Source: Gymnothorax reevesii (lineage: Eukaryota > Chordata > Actinopteri > Anguilliformes > Muraenidae). Taken from it: 64,000 nucleotides of DNA. The stretch is from contig CM056576.1 in the NCBI GenBank assembly GCA_029721435.1, positions 115,557,166 to 115,621,165 on the forward strand, given 5' to 3'. Below are positions 32,984 through 44,901 of the stretch, piece after piece; position 1 is the first letter of the stretch, and each line of letters begins with the position of its first letter. The notes under the pieces are model-generated. The model was not told the DNA's origin. It saw only the letters and a program-made list of their open reading frames with translations, and did no database searches. The position numbers and the translations under genes were made by a program.

Positions 32984-34640
32984 CAACCCCAATTAGAAAA
33001 TAGTTGGGACGAAGTGTAAATTGTGAATAAAATCAGAATGCAATGACTGTCAAGTTTCAAATCACATGAGCCTATATGTTGTTTACAATAGAGCATAGAT
33101 AACAGTTCAAATATTGAAACTGAGACATTTTAGATTTTTATCCACAAAATGAGCTTATCTCAAAATATCTGGCTGCAACAGGTCTCAAAAAAGTTGGGAC
33201 ACAAGTAAAAAGGGCTGAAAAAGCTATTAATATATAAGAGAATCAGCTGAAAGAACATTAAGCAAGTAATCATGTTAACTGGCATCAGGTGTGTGACATG
33301 ATTGGCTATAAAAGGGTTGTCTTAGAGAGCCTGAGTCTCTCAGAAGTAAAGATGGCCAGAGGCTCTCCAACCTGTGAAGGCTTGCGTAAAAAAATTGTGG
33401 AATACTTAAAACAATGTTCCTCAATGTGTTGTGTTCTAGGGTTCTGGCCTTTGGCCAGAACAGTATTATTCATGGTTTTAACAGTTTCATGTTCCATAGT
33501 TTCATAGTTCATGTTCATAGTCACAGTTTTAACAGTTCCTTGTATCAGGTTTTTGGATTTCATGTTTTACATTCCATGTCCATGTTTTTACTTTTCCATG
33601 TTTTTGTTTTCGCCAGGTCTGCCATGCCACTCCACCGCTTGTCTGCGTTCCGCCCCGTGCCTTCGTTGTTGCACATTTCTGAGCTCTGGTTGGCTTTGGT
33701 ATTTCCCCTTCCTTCCATGCTGTGCTGGATTCGGGCCTCTCTAAGCTTTAATTGACAATTAACTGTTTTTAAGTTACTAACATTTACTAACACTCACTGG
33801 GTTGGTGTAATTCTTAGATAGGCACATTACTAATACTACTAATTTAGACAGGGAGTTTATTGTCATGATTCCTGCTCTGCTATTTCAAGATCTTGCTGTG
33901 CTTTTCTGTTCTTAACATTCATGCTTGCTTCCAAACTGCATACTTAATTGGTACTTAAGCTGAGCACGCTCATTCTCTTAATGAGCAGGTCATGTCATCC
34001 AATCTCTGTCCATGTCTTGATCTTGCCATGCCTCTTGTTTCTCTCTCTCTCCAGGTGTTACCCCTCATGTCATGATTTTCAAGCCTTTATCTGGATGCGG
34101 TGGAAGTTGGCTGGCAGACAGTGTCTCGCGTCTCCTTGCATGTGCAAGTTTAGCCAAGCTCTTGTTGTCATAGTTCCCTAGCATTTCTAGTTTCAAGTCT
34201 TGTCCTAGCCTCTTGTTTTTCGAATATATATTTAGTCTGGTTATTTGTTTTTCTTGAGCATCTTGCCTGGAGTTTCCAGTGCCTTTTTGTTTTTTGCCTT
34301 TTTGAATTTATTGTTTATAGATCTGTGTAGCTTGCCTTAGTTTGTTTTTTGCAACCCTTTGGGCCAAGTTTTTTGTTGGCCCTCGTGCCTGTTTTGTTTT
34401 GTTTATAAATAAATCCTCATTCCCTTTTCCCGCATCTGGTGTCAAACTGATTCCATATCACAATGTCAAATTGCAAAGGCTTTGAAGGCCTCATCATTGA
34501 CAGTGCATAACATCAAAAGATTCAGAGAAACTGGAAAAATCTCTGTGCGTAAGGGACAAGGTCGGAGACCTTTACTGGATTGCCGTGATCTTTGGGCCCT
34601 CAGACGCCACCGGCATGATTCTTTATATACATGGTTTAGT
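32984..34640 (+). mobile_element. Tc1-like transposon fragment interrupted by a solo LTR
   Basis: It starts after TA with CAACCCCAATTAGAAAATAG, matching the inverted right end of the element at 55-1577. The transposase start (ATGGCCAGAGGCTC near 33352) is followed by about 70 bases of coding-like sequence, then the LTR at 33427-34460. The sequence resumes at 34461 (AATTGCAAAGGCTTTGAAGG, aligning with 460-480) and stops near 34640. The later transposase and right end are missing. Confidence 0.8.
33427..34460 (+). repeat. Solo LTR, 1,034 bp, with 5-bp target duplication
   Basis: TGTTGTGTTC ... CATATCA, flanked by CAATG at 33422-33426 and 34461-34465. Because it sits in a Tc1-like element whose other copy is uninterrupted, the ends are secure. 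There is an AATAAA-like AAATAAATC near the 3' end. Same family as 59196-60196 and part of 26766-27713. Confidence 0.9.
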
Positions 34641-34829
34641 TGTGTTAGTAGACTATGATACAAAATACAAGAGTCAGTCTTGTTAGAAATCAGAACAGAA
34701 AGACAAAGGAAGAAAACGCGAATCGAAGGAATATTTTAAACACCGGAATTCATTTAAATCACCCAAAGTCAGTGAGCACGCAGGTGGAATCACTCAGAAC
34801 AAAGAAAATATTGAACGGTGAGTTGGGGA

Positions 34830-35080
34830 CACCTTGTGTAAAATAAGAGGCATTACAGGCCATTGAGACTCAGCGCAGCGGAGTTCCCTCTGTGGAGGCA
34901 CTCCAATGTCAACGACTAATTTGGGGAGCAAGTCAAATACCAATGGAGACCTAAAACACAAAGCTCATCAGAGCTGACCAATGACATCAGCTCACACTGC
35001 AATGCACTGCAATGCAGAAGAACCCAGCCTCAACTGCCCACAGGCATCTTCACTGGCTGGAGCCAGCAGAAAGTTGACTA
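34830..35080. repeat. Intergenic homology block B
   Basis: Shares GAGGCATTACAG ... GCACTCCAATG ... CACTGGCTGGAGCCAGCAG with block A and the last part with block C. Confidence 0.5.
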
Positions 35081-35239
35081 TTCAATGCTTGTAATTAAAT
35101 AGGCTTTTTTATAGATGCTGCTTTTAAAGCCAAACATGATGACATCACCAGTTCAATACCGGTATTTTGAAGCATTCCAAAACTTTCGGAATCTTTTTGT
35201 GGAACATTTTGCATACATCAAATTCACTTGATAAGTTAA

Positions 35240-36110
35240 TGTTATGATCTCTGATTTCTGCCTGTTCTGGTTTTTGTTTCTTTCCACTTGGTTTGTTTAG
35301 TTTATACTTTCAGTATCATCCGCCTTATCATGCACATTGTGTTCCCCAGTGATGTCTTGCTTTTCTGTTTTCACTGCCAGTGCTCGCCTCTGTCTGCATC
35401 TCATTTCGGGTGATTTCACAGAGTTCCTTCATGCATCGTTTACTTCCTTCAACACTGATTACTAATTAAGTACTAATCACACTAACACTGTGTGTTTTGT
35501 CTAGTTTATCTTCTAATCCCGTAAATAACTGACATACTAACTTGCACTATTTGGGTAGAATTATTACTGCTCTAACTACTAACATTACTAATTGAATCTC
35601 TTGCTTTCCACACTATTCTGTAACTCCGCCCTCTCTTTGCTATCCTGGTCCTTGCCTGAGTTTCTGCAGAAAACCTTGCACCTATCTCTTCTACTAATCT
35701 GTTTCTTCCTTCTCTCCCCACTTAGACACTCCTTGTGTGAAAACTATTATTTGTCATTGTTTCCCATTTTGTATTGTTTTATTACCTCTTGCGTTTTCCC
35801 CTCGCAGTTAATGTTAAGATTATTCCTCACATCTTTTGCCCCACCTAGCTTGTCACCTCCCTTGTGTATATATAGTCCCTCACTTCTGCTTGGATACAGA
35901 TTTCTGACACTCTACTCTTTTACTCCCTAACAATTTGGTACTGTCACCTGTGCTTTTTGGTTTTGAACCCCTGCCTGCCTTTGGACTTGATGTTTTGAAT
36001 TGCCCTTCTGTACTGTCACTGTGTTAACTGGCTTTAGACTCAGACCGAATAAAGACTGCAATTTTTGCACTTTGAACTATTTGCAGTTGGTTCCTTTCAC
36101 CAGACATAAC
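35240..36110 (+). repeat. Solo-LTR-like repeat
   Basis: Opens TGTTATGATCTCTGA and contains a TATA-like TGTATATATAG near 35865 and an AATAAA signal near 36048. Its plan and several phrases (clusters of TACTAACA/ATTACTAA words) match the solo LTR at 57497-58455 on the other strand. The 3' end and target duplication are not clear. Confidence 0.6.
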
Positions 36111-36316
36111 GAAAATAAAATATATGTTTTCAATTCAATACCGGTCAAAGATGATTTACAAATGCCTGCTTTCTTCTATGAGGTGCTATTTCCCAACTGT
36201 CCCAGCTTTTCCAGTTATAGGGTTCCCAATATTTTTTATTTATGTAAAATATTTATGTGAATGAATAACAAGATAAGTACAACAAAGAAGTATTGTGTGG
36301 GTTCATCCTTGTCTTA

Positions 36317-36354
36317 GGTTTTTGTACAGTATTGGTGGGTTTCCTGTCACTGTG
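36317..36354 (-). other. V4 recombination signal sequence
   Basis: Minus strand: consensus heptamer CACAGTG (36354-36348), 22-bp spacer, consensus nonamer ACAAAAACC (36325-36317). Confidence 0.95.
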
Positions 36355-36861
36355 GGCTGCAGGGCACAGTAGTACAGTGCAGAGTCTGTCACTTCAGCAG
36401 AGGAGATCTCCAGATCCACATGCTCGTTCTTTTTATCATGTTTCACCGTGAACCGCTTCTCAGTCTTTTCCTCCAAACTTGCATAGATAAGGATGAGGAA
36501 TTCAGGTTTGGATCCAGAGTACTGCCGATACCACTGCAGATTGTTTAGGTTAGCAGCTGAATAGGTGCATGACAACTTAATACTGTTGCCAGTGAGAACA
36601 TGCTCTTCATTAGATGTGGGTGAAATTGTATCCTGTCCAAGGCTGTGACCTGAGGACAAAATTAATATTATTTTTATGAATTTCAATCATGTGTTAAATG
36701 TTGAAGCCAACGGTCAGTCCCAGAGATTTATGTTGCATGATACCAAACTTTCATGTTCACATTTTCATGTTGTAAAAACCCTAAGTGCAGCATAAATGAG
36801 ATACAATCAGCCACTTACCAACCATCACAGACAGTAGAAGAAATAAACCACGCTGCATCAT
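36355..36861 (-). CDS. TRAV: V4: T-cell receptor alpha/delta V segment
   Basis: The leader exon is 36861-36819 (MMQRGLFLLLSVMV), donor GTAAGT. The intron is 169 bp. The V exon is 36649-36355, beginning after a CTCAG acceptor with HSLGQDTISP. The first Cys is in IKLSC, the core is LQWYRQYSG, and the second Cys is in VTDSALYYC, followed by ALQP. It is in frame with a consensus recombination signal, the best signal of the eight along with V8. The Pro of the usual WYRQYP is Ser here. Confidence 0.93.
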
Positions 36862-38826
36862 GTTAGTAGTTTGAAAGAACCCCAGACAATTAGTACAGAT
36901 CTAAAAGAATAAGTTTTCCTCTCTGATCCCCCTGCACAGTTTTTGTTGGTAACTCCTCCTACTCTTACTGCTTTCCACCTCCTCTGAACACACAGCATCA
37001 GACCTTAACAGTTTTAAAAGACAGGGTTGTGACACAGGAGTAATCTTTTACTGTATAGGCAATGTATTGAATTATTTAATAGATTTTTTTAATGTATTTA
37101 ATCTGTAATTTATTTGCAAATGGAATTAAATAAATCAGCTGTCTGAATATTATACAGTGGTGCTTTGCATGAGAAGTGAAAACAGCATGGCAATTTGATC
37201 TGACTTATCTTTTATAAACAGGCATCTTTGCTGTCATCCTCCATACGGTACTAATTTCCAAGAACATGAATCATTTAAGGTAAGGCACCGCAGGAGAAAT
37301 GAGCGATTTTGGGTCAGACCATTGATTTTGACTCGTGATCTTTTTCTTCCACAACTTCCAAGCTTTCATGAAGTACCTTGCCAGTCCAAATCAATGGTCT
37401 CACTACAGACGTGTATTTATGTCAGTTAGGCCAGGCATTGTCATTTTTGTTTGCTTCATTGCAGGGACCAAGTTTCTGCCCTTAGAAAATGAAAATATGC
37501 GCAACACCCCAAAAAATACATATTCTTTAAATGATGTAAATTTATCAGCCATTTTCTCAAAATGACATCTTGACCACATTTTGAGAGCAATGACCCAAGT
37601 TTCTTAATTGTTAACCAAATTTTTCATGATTCTATTCAAATTAAATAGGGGCTAGTTAACAGAAGGGCTTTCTCATATCCTTTGTCTTTTCATTTTTATG
37701 GTATTAATCCCCATAAAAAACATTTTTAGGCATTTGAGGTAATATTCACAATTTCCATCAAAAGAAATATTTTTTTTCAAAAGTGTATGTAATTTACAAA
37801 GTATTGAGTTACTGACCATATGATTAAAAAGCAAGATTGTAACAAAATCCACTAAACCTATATCATTTTAAAATGATTATCGAAGTATTTCAGAGTCATT
37901 GAGATAATAATTAGTTGTATAATTATACAAGCATATAAAGTCACAAAACTAAAATAAAATGTTTTTAATGCAAATTTTATTCTGCAAAATGCCATACAGA
38001 TTAAAGCAAGGGGAAATTTTTGCCTATTCACCTCAGGCACCAAACCTTAATGACCTTGATGTGACACAGGTTTGCCAACCTTCCATCCACCACCTAGAGC
38101 TGGAGAAGTTTCATGCTACAAGCCATATGCGAACTCAACTTTCCTGTTTCCAGAGTTGCCAGAGGATTCTCATTGATGACTATCACTGGAAAAAAAGCAC
38201 TGAAATAGCCTTATAGACTGAATGAGATCAATATGCTTCTCATTGCACCACTGAAGTTTTACAGGCAAAAACACCCAGAGATTATACTGCAAAAATTTAG
38301 TATTAAGAATGAACCTTCTGGATGTGATAGAATGCCATTGATATTTGGAGCAGTGAGAATCTTTGTGACAAATAAATTCATCGGGCTATATACTGACCAA
38401 AAAAAATAAAAGCAATTTTTTATTTCTTGATTTTATGTAACTATTTTTATCAACACTTCATTGGTATCAAATGAAAGAGGGAATCTCGAACAATAGATAT
38501 AACAGAAAATTGTGTTGAAAGATCACCATGTTGGCTTTTATTTAACAAGGTCAAGTTAGACATTACGAAACACAAATGACACTTGCAGTATCTCGTATGT
38601 CCCCCTTTAGCATCGTGCACGGCGGTACACCTGCGTCTCATGGACATCACCAGACATCTGATTGTTGCTTGTGGAACTCTTTTCCACTCTTCGGTCAGTT
38701 TTGGTCTTAGCTGACATACTGTTGCTGGCGGTCGACATCTCTGGATTGCTCTTTCCAGAATGCTTTTTCCGGAAGCATTTCACATGCCCTTTGATGTTTG
38801 GAACTTTTGTTAAACCTGCGTCAGGT
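36862..38826. other. V4 upstream flank and unassigned DNA
   Basis: The first 150 bp are the promoter side of V4 and contain a CT-rich segment (AACTCCTCCTACTC, near 36952). The remainder holds no recognised gene or repeat; short open frames at 37335-37565 and 38607-38873 have no recognisable motif. Confidence 0.4.
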
Positions 38827-38830
38827 TTAA

Positions 38831-40792
38831 CCCCTTTCTGCAGATGTAGATGCCCGCGTCTATAGACCTGCAAATTGGAATTACGCTGTTACTGTACTCG
38901 ATCACTAGATAGCACCCCCGGATCAGTTATTGAATGTTCACAAGCAAGCAGACCTCGAACGCGGTTCTGAATACGGTGAAGTTCACTCCACCCCCTGTTT
39001 TTCGAGAGCTGCATGAATTAAACTCCTCAGCTAAGCCTGATGTGCAAACTGGTCAGTATCCTTGCCCATAGTGTCGATTCAGCAGTTTGAAAAAACGATA
39101 TCTTGACACAGAAAAAATCGTTATCCTTTGTAGCAACCAGTTTAGCCACAGTGAGCTAACAGTATACCATTTAGTAGTTCATAAAAATCAGTTTTCTGAG
39201 GCAAAAAAATCGACATGGTATTAATTCTCTCACATTCTATTGCCTATTACAGTTGTCCCATACAAAAAAAATTGTAGTTCCCTACCGTGGATTTACGCGT
39301 AGATTCCTTCATTGCCAAATCCAGCGCTTCCTTATATCCACCCGAGTACTGGCGTTGATAGCCAATCACTCAACCATACGCTCAAGCTCTTCTGCGTAAT
39401 TGTAGAGTTACACTTCATGGCCTCCTGAAGTTTCCCTGATAACAATGTATTGATTGTCTCGTTTCTTATCCAATTCCCGAGTGTTTAAACATTTTAGAGT
39501 AAGTGAAACACATTGATTGGACAAACACAGAGCATACAAACCAATGCGTATCAGCATGCGCTGTTGTATCCTGTCTACGTTATGCACATTACGCGGCTAA
39601 AATAGACGGGATTTATAGAAAATCGGTTCGCAAAACTGGCCTTGAAGTGTTCAGTTACATTACAGGATTTAAATGAGAACGATATGCTCTATTGGAATTA
39701 TTTCGAATGAAACAGGACCGGAGGGTTCTTGTTACTGGATACATCGCTCTCTATTTTATACAGTCAATGTCTCTGGAGGAGGGATTCACGAAAAAGGTCA
39801 GGCTGCTATTTTTGTTTGTTTTTTTTTTTTCTGTTTCGGAATGTATATGTACTCAACTAAGTCGAATGTCGAGGTTTTTTTCCTGTTTAAAACGCGAACT
39901 GCCCGTGCATTTTGGTGTGGACCCCCGGTACGTTCATTGCACGTTTCTTTTGAATCGGGAGACGCAATGGATTTGATATTCCCTGAAAGTGGAGTGTCTG
40001 TTCAGTTAAAATAAGGTATATTTCAGAATTCAGATATTACTGTGTTAGTGAGGTGTACTTGCTCCTTATAAGTGTTGAAATGGGTTTGTGAGCTTCGAAG
40101 AGGGGACTGGTAGCTTTCATTACAGGGTGAATGTTCTGACCGTTTCATTAGCAGTTTATTTAATGCGTGTTTGTGCTGGCTTTGAAGAAAAATGGCCAAA
40201 ACTCTAAACTTTATTATGGAGAAAAGGCACGGTCATATTTGGAGAGGTTACTGGTGACCATTGGTATTCAACTGCACTGATATTGATAAATTCATACTAA
40301 ACTCAACCAGAAAATCATTCGTTCATATTAAATTTCATGCCTTAAAGCTTTAATTGTGTTAAATACATGATTTTTTAATGATTTGACAGCAAATCATTTT
40401 GAGACTTTGGGGAGACACTTGGGTAGCTGTATAATTTGGCTAATAGCATGTAGGTAATCTAGAATGTAATTTTGAAGATGAATTCTACTTGTGCTCAAGG
40501 AGTTTATGATACCATAAATGTATAGTTTTAAGCCCCAGCAGTTTTTCAATCGTCAGAATTATTTTTTTTGCAATTTCAATGGTGAATTCTCATGAAGATT
40601 TTTTATGTTTGCTGCTCATTTTCTCTACCAAAATCATGAAAATAAACTGAAATACAATGTAATTCTAAATGCTGTAAGTGTCTTTCCTGAATTGAGCCAC
40701 ATTTTTCCTCTTTGTGAAGCTTAAATCTTGAATTATACAGCATTAAAGTGGGTAACCCATAAATAGCCAAATTTGGCTTCTGCACAAAGGGG
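38831..40792 (+). mobile_element. piggyBac-like non-autonomous element, copy 2, intact
   Basis: Left end CCCCTTTCTGCAGATG and right end GTGCAGAAAGGGG-like (here CTGCACAAAGGGG) are inverted repeats, flanked on both sides by TTAA (38827-38830 and 40793-40796). Length 1,962 bp. The sequence is the reverse complement of copy 1 with the retrotransposon removed. At 39500-39535 it holds the empty insertion site with a single CATT (AATG on the other strand). No transposase is recognised; the open frame at 39673-40014 is not preserved in copy 1. Confidence 0.85.
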
Positions 40793-40796
40793 TTAA

Positions 40797-42004
40797 TAAA
40801 GGAAAAGGGAAAGTCGGATGTTCACCCCATGGCAGCAGGTGGTGGTACTACACCTTCAACAAAAATCGATTCAGAATTGTCCCAGCCCTACTACTTAAGT
40901 TATGTTGTTTTACCTTGTGAGGCCATGAGCCTGAGTCAGTACTGACACTAAGGGAGTTTATTTCCAGTGCCTGGAGAAGATCTCTACACCAAAACACTAG
41001 AACTGGATAGTCTGTCTGGCCGTATTAATTAGAGATGAGACTTCGGCAAAATCATTGTGTTGGCTTAGCAGTCAGGTCAAATGAGTGTGAATATACAGGT
41101 GATTCAGTTGATTCATACAATTGACACCCAAAGAAACGGATCATTCTTTCTGATGATTCCCTAATTGACCTTTTTCTTTATTGTTTCCAATATTCAGTGT
41201 ACATGAAGTTATGAAATACAATTTTATTTGGCTATCCACACCAGAAGCTGTTCTGCAAATTTTGTGAAGGTTTTCTATGGATTGAATGATTTACTCCCAA
41301 ATACAAAGACAAGCATATTGTGCTAATTAGAGACTGCATTGGTCATCGGTATGATTGTGGGCTATTGAATCCTTGAATAGACTTTTAACCCAACTGAAAA
41401 AATGACCAGGAATAAATGGTTTTGATAATTGATGGAGACCTGGACTAGAACATTCTATCAGTGACCATTAAGAGACCTTTAAAAGTAGTGAAAGGTGGCT
41501 TGCTGGGTTATTAAAAGTTGAAATTTTGAATAGTAAAGTGACTCAAAATCTGCGAGGGTATGTCTAGGGGTAGGATTATGGTTAGGATTAGGGTGTGGTC
41601 TATATCTATGTCAGTCAGGTTGTTTGTGTCTTATCTGGGCATATTATCTGTGTGACAGTGTACAACACAATGCAGTTCTTATGTTATTATTAATTAATTA
41701 TTATTTTTGTTTTTCTCTAATTTTAGGTGGATTTTATTTTCTCTTCTGTCCACGTATGACCTTCTGAGAAGGCATTCAGATAGATTTTTATTTAGCTCGC
41801 ACTAATTCTTTTTTCCTTAAAAAACAAAACAAACATAAAAAATACGGGTTGAAATATGATTAATATTTTGTTTCCAATAGCAGTAAATATATATATTTTA
41901 ATGCTTTTAAAATACCTGGAATCAGCACCATTCTCCTTGCAATTGGACCAGATGCATGAAACAAATCTTGGAGCCGCACAGAGATTCCTGTACACTCCCC
42001 TTAG
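40797..42004. other. Unassigned intergenic DNA
   Basis: No gene. Near 41570-41605 there is a short GGTTAGGATTAGGG-type stretch, too short to be a telomere-like array. Confidence 0.4.
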
Positions 42005-42043
42005 TGTTTTTGTATGGGAGGTGAATACTTCATCATCACTGTG
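42005..42043 (-). other. V5 recombination signal sequence
   Basis: Minus strand: consensus heptamer CACAGTG (42043-42037), 23-bp spacer, nonamer ACAAAAACA (42013-42005). It is the only one of the eight with a 23-bp spacer. Confidence 0.92.
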
Positions 42044-42506
42044 GGCCTCAGAGCACAGTAGTACACAGCAGAGTCAGACAGCTGCACTGTCTGAATTGTT
42101 AAAGGAACGCTGCTTGAGGTTTGGTTGACATTAGCTTCAAATCTTTCCGAAAACTCTTGCTCCGTCTTCCTGGTGCCATATGTGCTCCGTGTCAACATGT
42201 GTTTCGGAAATCCCTTTGGATACTGTATGTACCAAAAGAGTTCTGGGGTTGTACTGCTTGTGTTAAAATTACAGCCAAATGTCACAGTTTGTTCTTCATA
42301 AGCAAACACATCTCCTGTGGGCTGAGTCACTGAGTCTTCAGCTCTGCATTCTAAAAAAGAAGAAAAATACTGCAGGTCTGTAAAGCAATTATACAATGAA
42401 AGTAAATTTGAAAAAATGAGGAAAAAAAGACAAGATATAAAAAACACCAAACCATACCAAAGCAAAAGGCACTCAGAATAAGTATTATGTTTCTCACAAT
42501 GTCCAT
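42044..42506 (-). CDS. TRAV: V5: T-cell receptor alpha/delta V segment, divergent
   Basis: The leader exon is 42506-42458 (MDIVRNIILILSAFCF), donor GTATGG. The intron is 107 bp. The V exon is 42350-42044, starting ECRAEDSVTQP. The first Cys is in VTFGC, the core is LFWYIQYPKG, and the second Cys is in LSDSAVYYC, followed by ALR. It is in frame. WYIQYP, the longer loop before the second Cys and the SVTQP start place it in a different subgroup from V3/V4/V6-V8, and its own short intron and 23-bp spacer agree. The upstream ATG at 42519 lies in another frame and is not the start, because only the 42506 ATG joins in phase with the V exon. Confidence 0.92.
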
Positions 42507-43436
42507 TACCAGACTTCAAGATAAACTTAATCTAAAATAAATTATCAATCAATCACTTGGAATGGAAAGCAGTTGAGCATGAATAATATGGTTTACAGCG
42601 GTGCGCTCTTTACTGTGCTGTTTTCCTCTTAAGTCACATGTACTTGTGAGGCTTTTACTGGGAGGTGTCATCATGTAAAAGTTCTGAGCACATGTTATGC
42701 CCCCTGCACCTACTGGACCAGCATCATATTTGATTTTTCACTAAAACACTTTTCTGCCTTGTTAAAGAGGGGCATGGTGACTTGGTGAGTAAAGAAATGT
42801 TTTATGGTTGGAGCAAGAAGTGTAAAAGATGTTCTTATACAAAGCTCCTCTGTTATGCCAGATATACAGTAAATACAAAGTAGTTTTGCCTCAGAAAGCC
42901 AGCGAGCAGTACATAAAATATGTATGTAATTTTATTTGCGTCATTATAACACTGTTAATATGCACAAGTACTATGTTTGTCTCTCATAAGATCAGCCACG
43001 CTACGTTTAGCTTTTATTTACAACTTTGGGGTGATCTGGGTGCTCTGCGAGGGAAGAAGAAACTGAACGGAAAATGCTAAATAGTAAAATAGCGCCATCT
43101 CTTGGAGCATCAAAGATTCTAAATCAAATAGTTGGTTTTCCAGTTCTTGCTGACAAGTGAGCAGGTAAGTACTGTGAAGCTATCCTGAGTGCCTTGGGTG
43201 GTTCACCAAATCAAAATGGAAAAAAATTACAATAAGCCTATGCCATTCAAGTTTCTAGTTAACATCAGAATTTCTGATGAAGGTTTAAATTTTACATTGC
43301 TTTTAACTTTAGTATTTACATCTTAAATTATTAATTAATTTATTAATTAAGTTATCATTAACATTTCGTGTCATGCATTAATGCTGAGCATTATATTAAT
43401 TTAGGAAAAGTAACAGTTTTTTTTTTCTTCTTAATT
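42507..43436. other. V5 upstream flank
   Basis: Promoter side of V5. No gene or octamer recognised. Repeated TTAATTAATTAATT-like words occur near 43329-43350. Confidence 0.4.
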
Positions 43437-43640
43437 TACCGTGAATGCGCGAAGCGGCGGGACATAGTATTCACGACCGTCTGTCCGTACGTACGTAAGT
43501 CCCGAATCCTTGTCAGCGAGATCTCAAGAAAGAATTGACGGATTTCCTTCAAATTTCATGTCAACATGTATTAGGGTGGTGTCCCGGCGCCAGTCGATTT
43601 TGGTGACCTTCGCGTCACTCTCAAGGTTACACCGAGACAC
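43437..43640 (+). repeat. Divergent hairpin-headed repeat
   Basis: Begins TTACCGTGAATGCGCG and has the partner word ATTCACG about 30 bases later, then TCAAGAAAGAATTGACGG, TTTCCTTCAAATTTCATG and a GGTGACC... segment. Similar plan to 2319-2670, low sequence identity. Might be a separate family. Confidence 0.35.
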
Positions 43641-44211
43641 TGTTCATTTTGACACGATTTTCCATTTCCTGGCGGGGGACTAAGACACGTTCGAGGCAAA
43701 TACTTCTTCAACACGTGTTGAAAATCAACCGTTGAAGGTAAGTTATGCACATCTGAAGTAAAGTATGCTTATCTTTTGACATTTAGTGGTGAGGGTCCGA
43801 AATTTGAGCAGTATTACAGAGCATGAAACATTTTGCACCCATCTGCACCCTGTTGCAGCCAGTGGCAGCTGGTGACAAATATTTTAGGTGGGGCTGTGCT
43901 GTGCCATACTCAGTTTTCAATAACCATTCCACTACGTTTTAGCACAAACGGCAGGATACCAGTGCTTTGTGGAAGAGTCGGTAAGTATTTAATTCCATTA
44001 ATAAACATATGAGCTATTATTACACAAAAACAGACCGCTAAAAATATACTGCATACTGCACAAACCAAAGTTTTCCATTTAAAACTGTTCTTGAAAACAA
44101 TGAATTGACTTGTGTATTTTCAGCGACAACATCTATTAAAAAAATGTGTAAAAAACTAAATCAAATTATATAATTAATTTAATTTAGCTGTTAGAACATT
44201 TATATATTCTG
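43641..44211. other. Unassigned intergenic DNA
   Basis: No gene or clear repeat recognised. Confidence 0.4.
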
Positions 44212-44230
44212 TCTCTCTCTCTCTCTCTCT

Positions 44231-44268
<38 letters not shown>
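44212..44268. repeat. (TC)n(AT)n microsatellite
   Basis: About ten TC units followed, after CA, by about eighteen AT units. Confidence 0.95.
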
Positions 44269-44272
<4 letters not shown>

Positions 44273-44304
44273 TTATTTATTTTTGCTGTATGCCTCTACG
44301 GTAC

Positions 44305-44474
44305 CACTCGTTCACAGAGCTCAAAAGGACCTCATTAAAATGCAAACCACGTGATTTCAATAAACTGGTATATTCGGCGTAGGTTTTACGCATTGTCTAG
44401 GCTTATTCACCGTAAAATTGAAAATCGCGTGGTTTGCATTTTAACGAGGTCGTTTTGAGCTCTGTGAACGAGTG
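44305..44474. mobile_element. 170-bp hairpin element
   Basis: The first 57 and last 57 bases are almost perfect reverse complements (CACTCGTTCACAGAGCTCAA ... and its mirror ending AACGAGTG), with about four mismatches and a 56-base loop. Single-stranded it would fold into one long hairpin. Typical of fold-back MITEs; no target duplication is certain. Confidence 0.75.
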
Positions 44475-44901
44475 CTTACCTGCCTCTACTTTGGGTTCAC
44501 CTTATCTATAGGCTAGCTATCATGGTTTAGCCCCCACTGGCAGAAGGCATGAAGCCGGCGGGCACAGGGACCATGTACCCAAAAGCAGGTTTAGGGACCC
44601 AAATGCACTGGCTGAGTAAAAATATTAAATCTTTAATTTAAATTATAAGCGTAAAACATTTCTGGAGGGCAGAAACAGCACACAAGAAACAGCCAGGGCT
44701 CTAGGCACAAACTCAGAATACTGCTGCACCGAAGTAAGGTGCAGCCAACCCTTAAATACTAACACCTTACCTCCACCTTAACGAGCAACAGGTGTGGCTT
44801 GTTAAGGTGGAGGCGAAGAATGCAGCGGGGGGAAGGGCCTGCAGGCCAACACCATGACAGGACCCTCCCCCCAAGGCACGCCACCTGGCGAACCAAGAGT
44901 C
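44475..44901. other. Possible LTR flank of the region below
   Basis: GGCACAGGGACC...TTTAGGGACCCAAATGC and later CCAAGGCACGCCACCTGG. The last phrase recurs at about 45070 and 45500, so this segment belongs with the repeated GC-rich block to its right. No gene. Confidence 0.4.

Noticed and set aside
41570..41610. Telomere-like repeat
   Set aside because: Only two or three imperfect TTAGG-type units.
42458..42519. ATG at 42519 as the V5 start
   Set aside because: It is in a frame that does not join the V exon through the splice; the ATG at 42506 does, in phase 1 like the other leaders.
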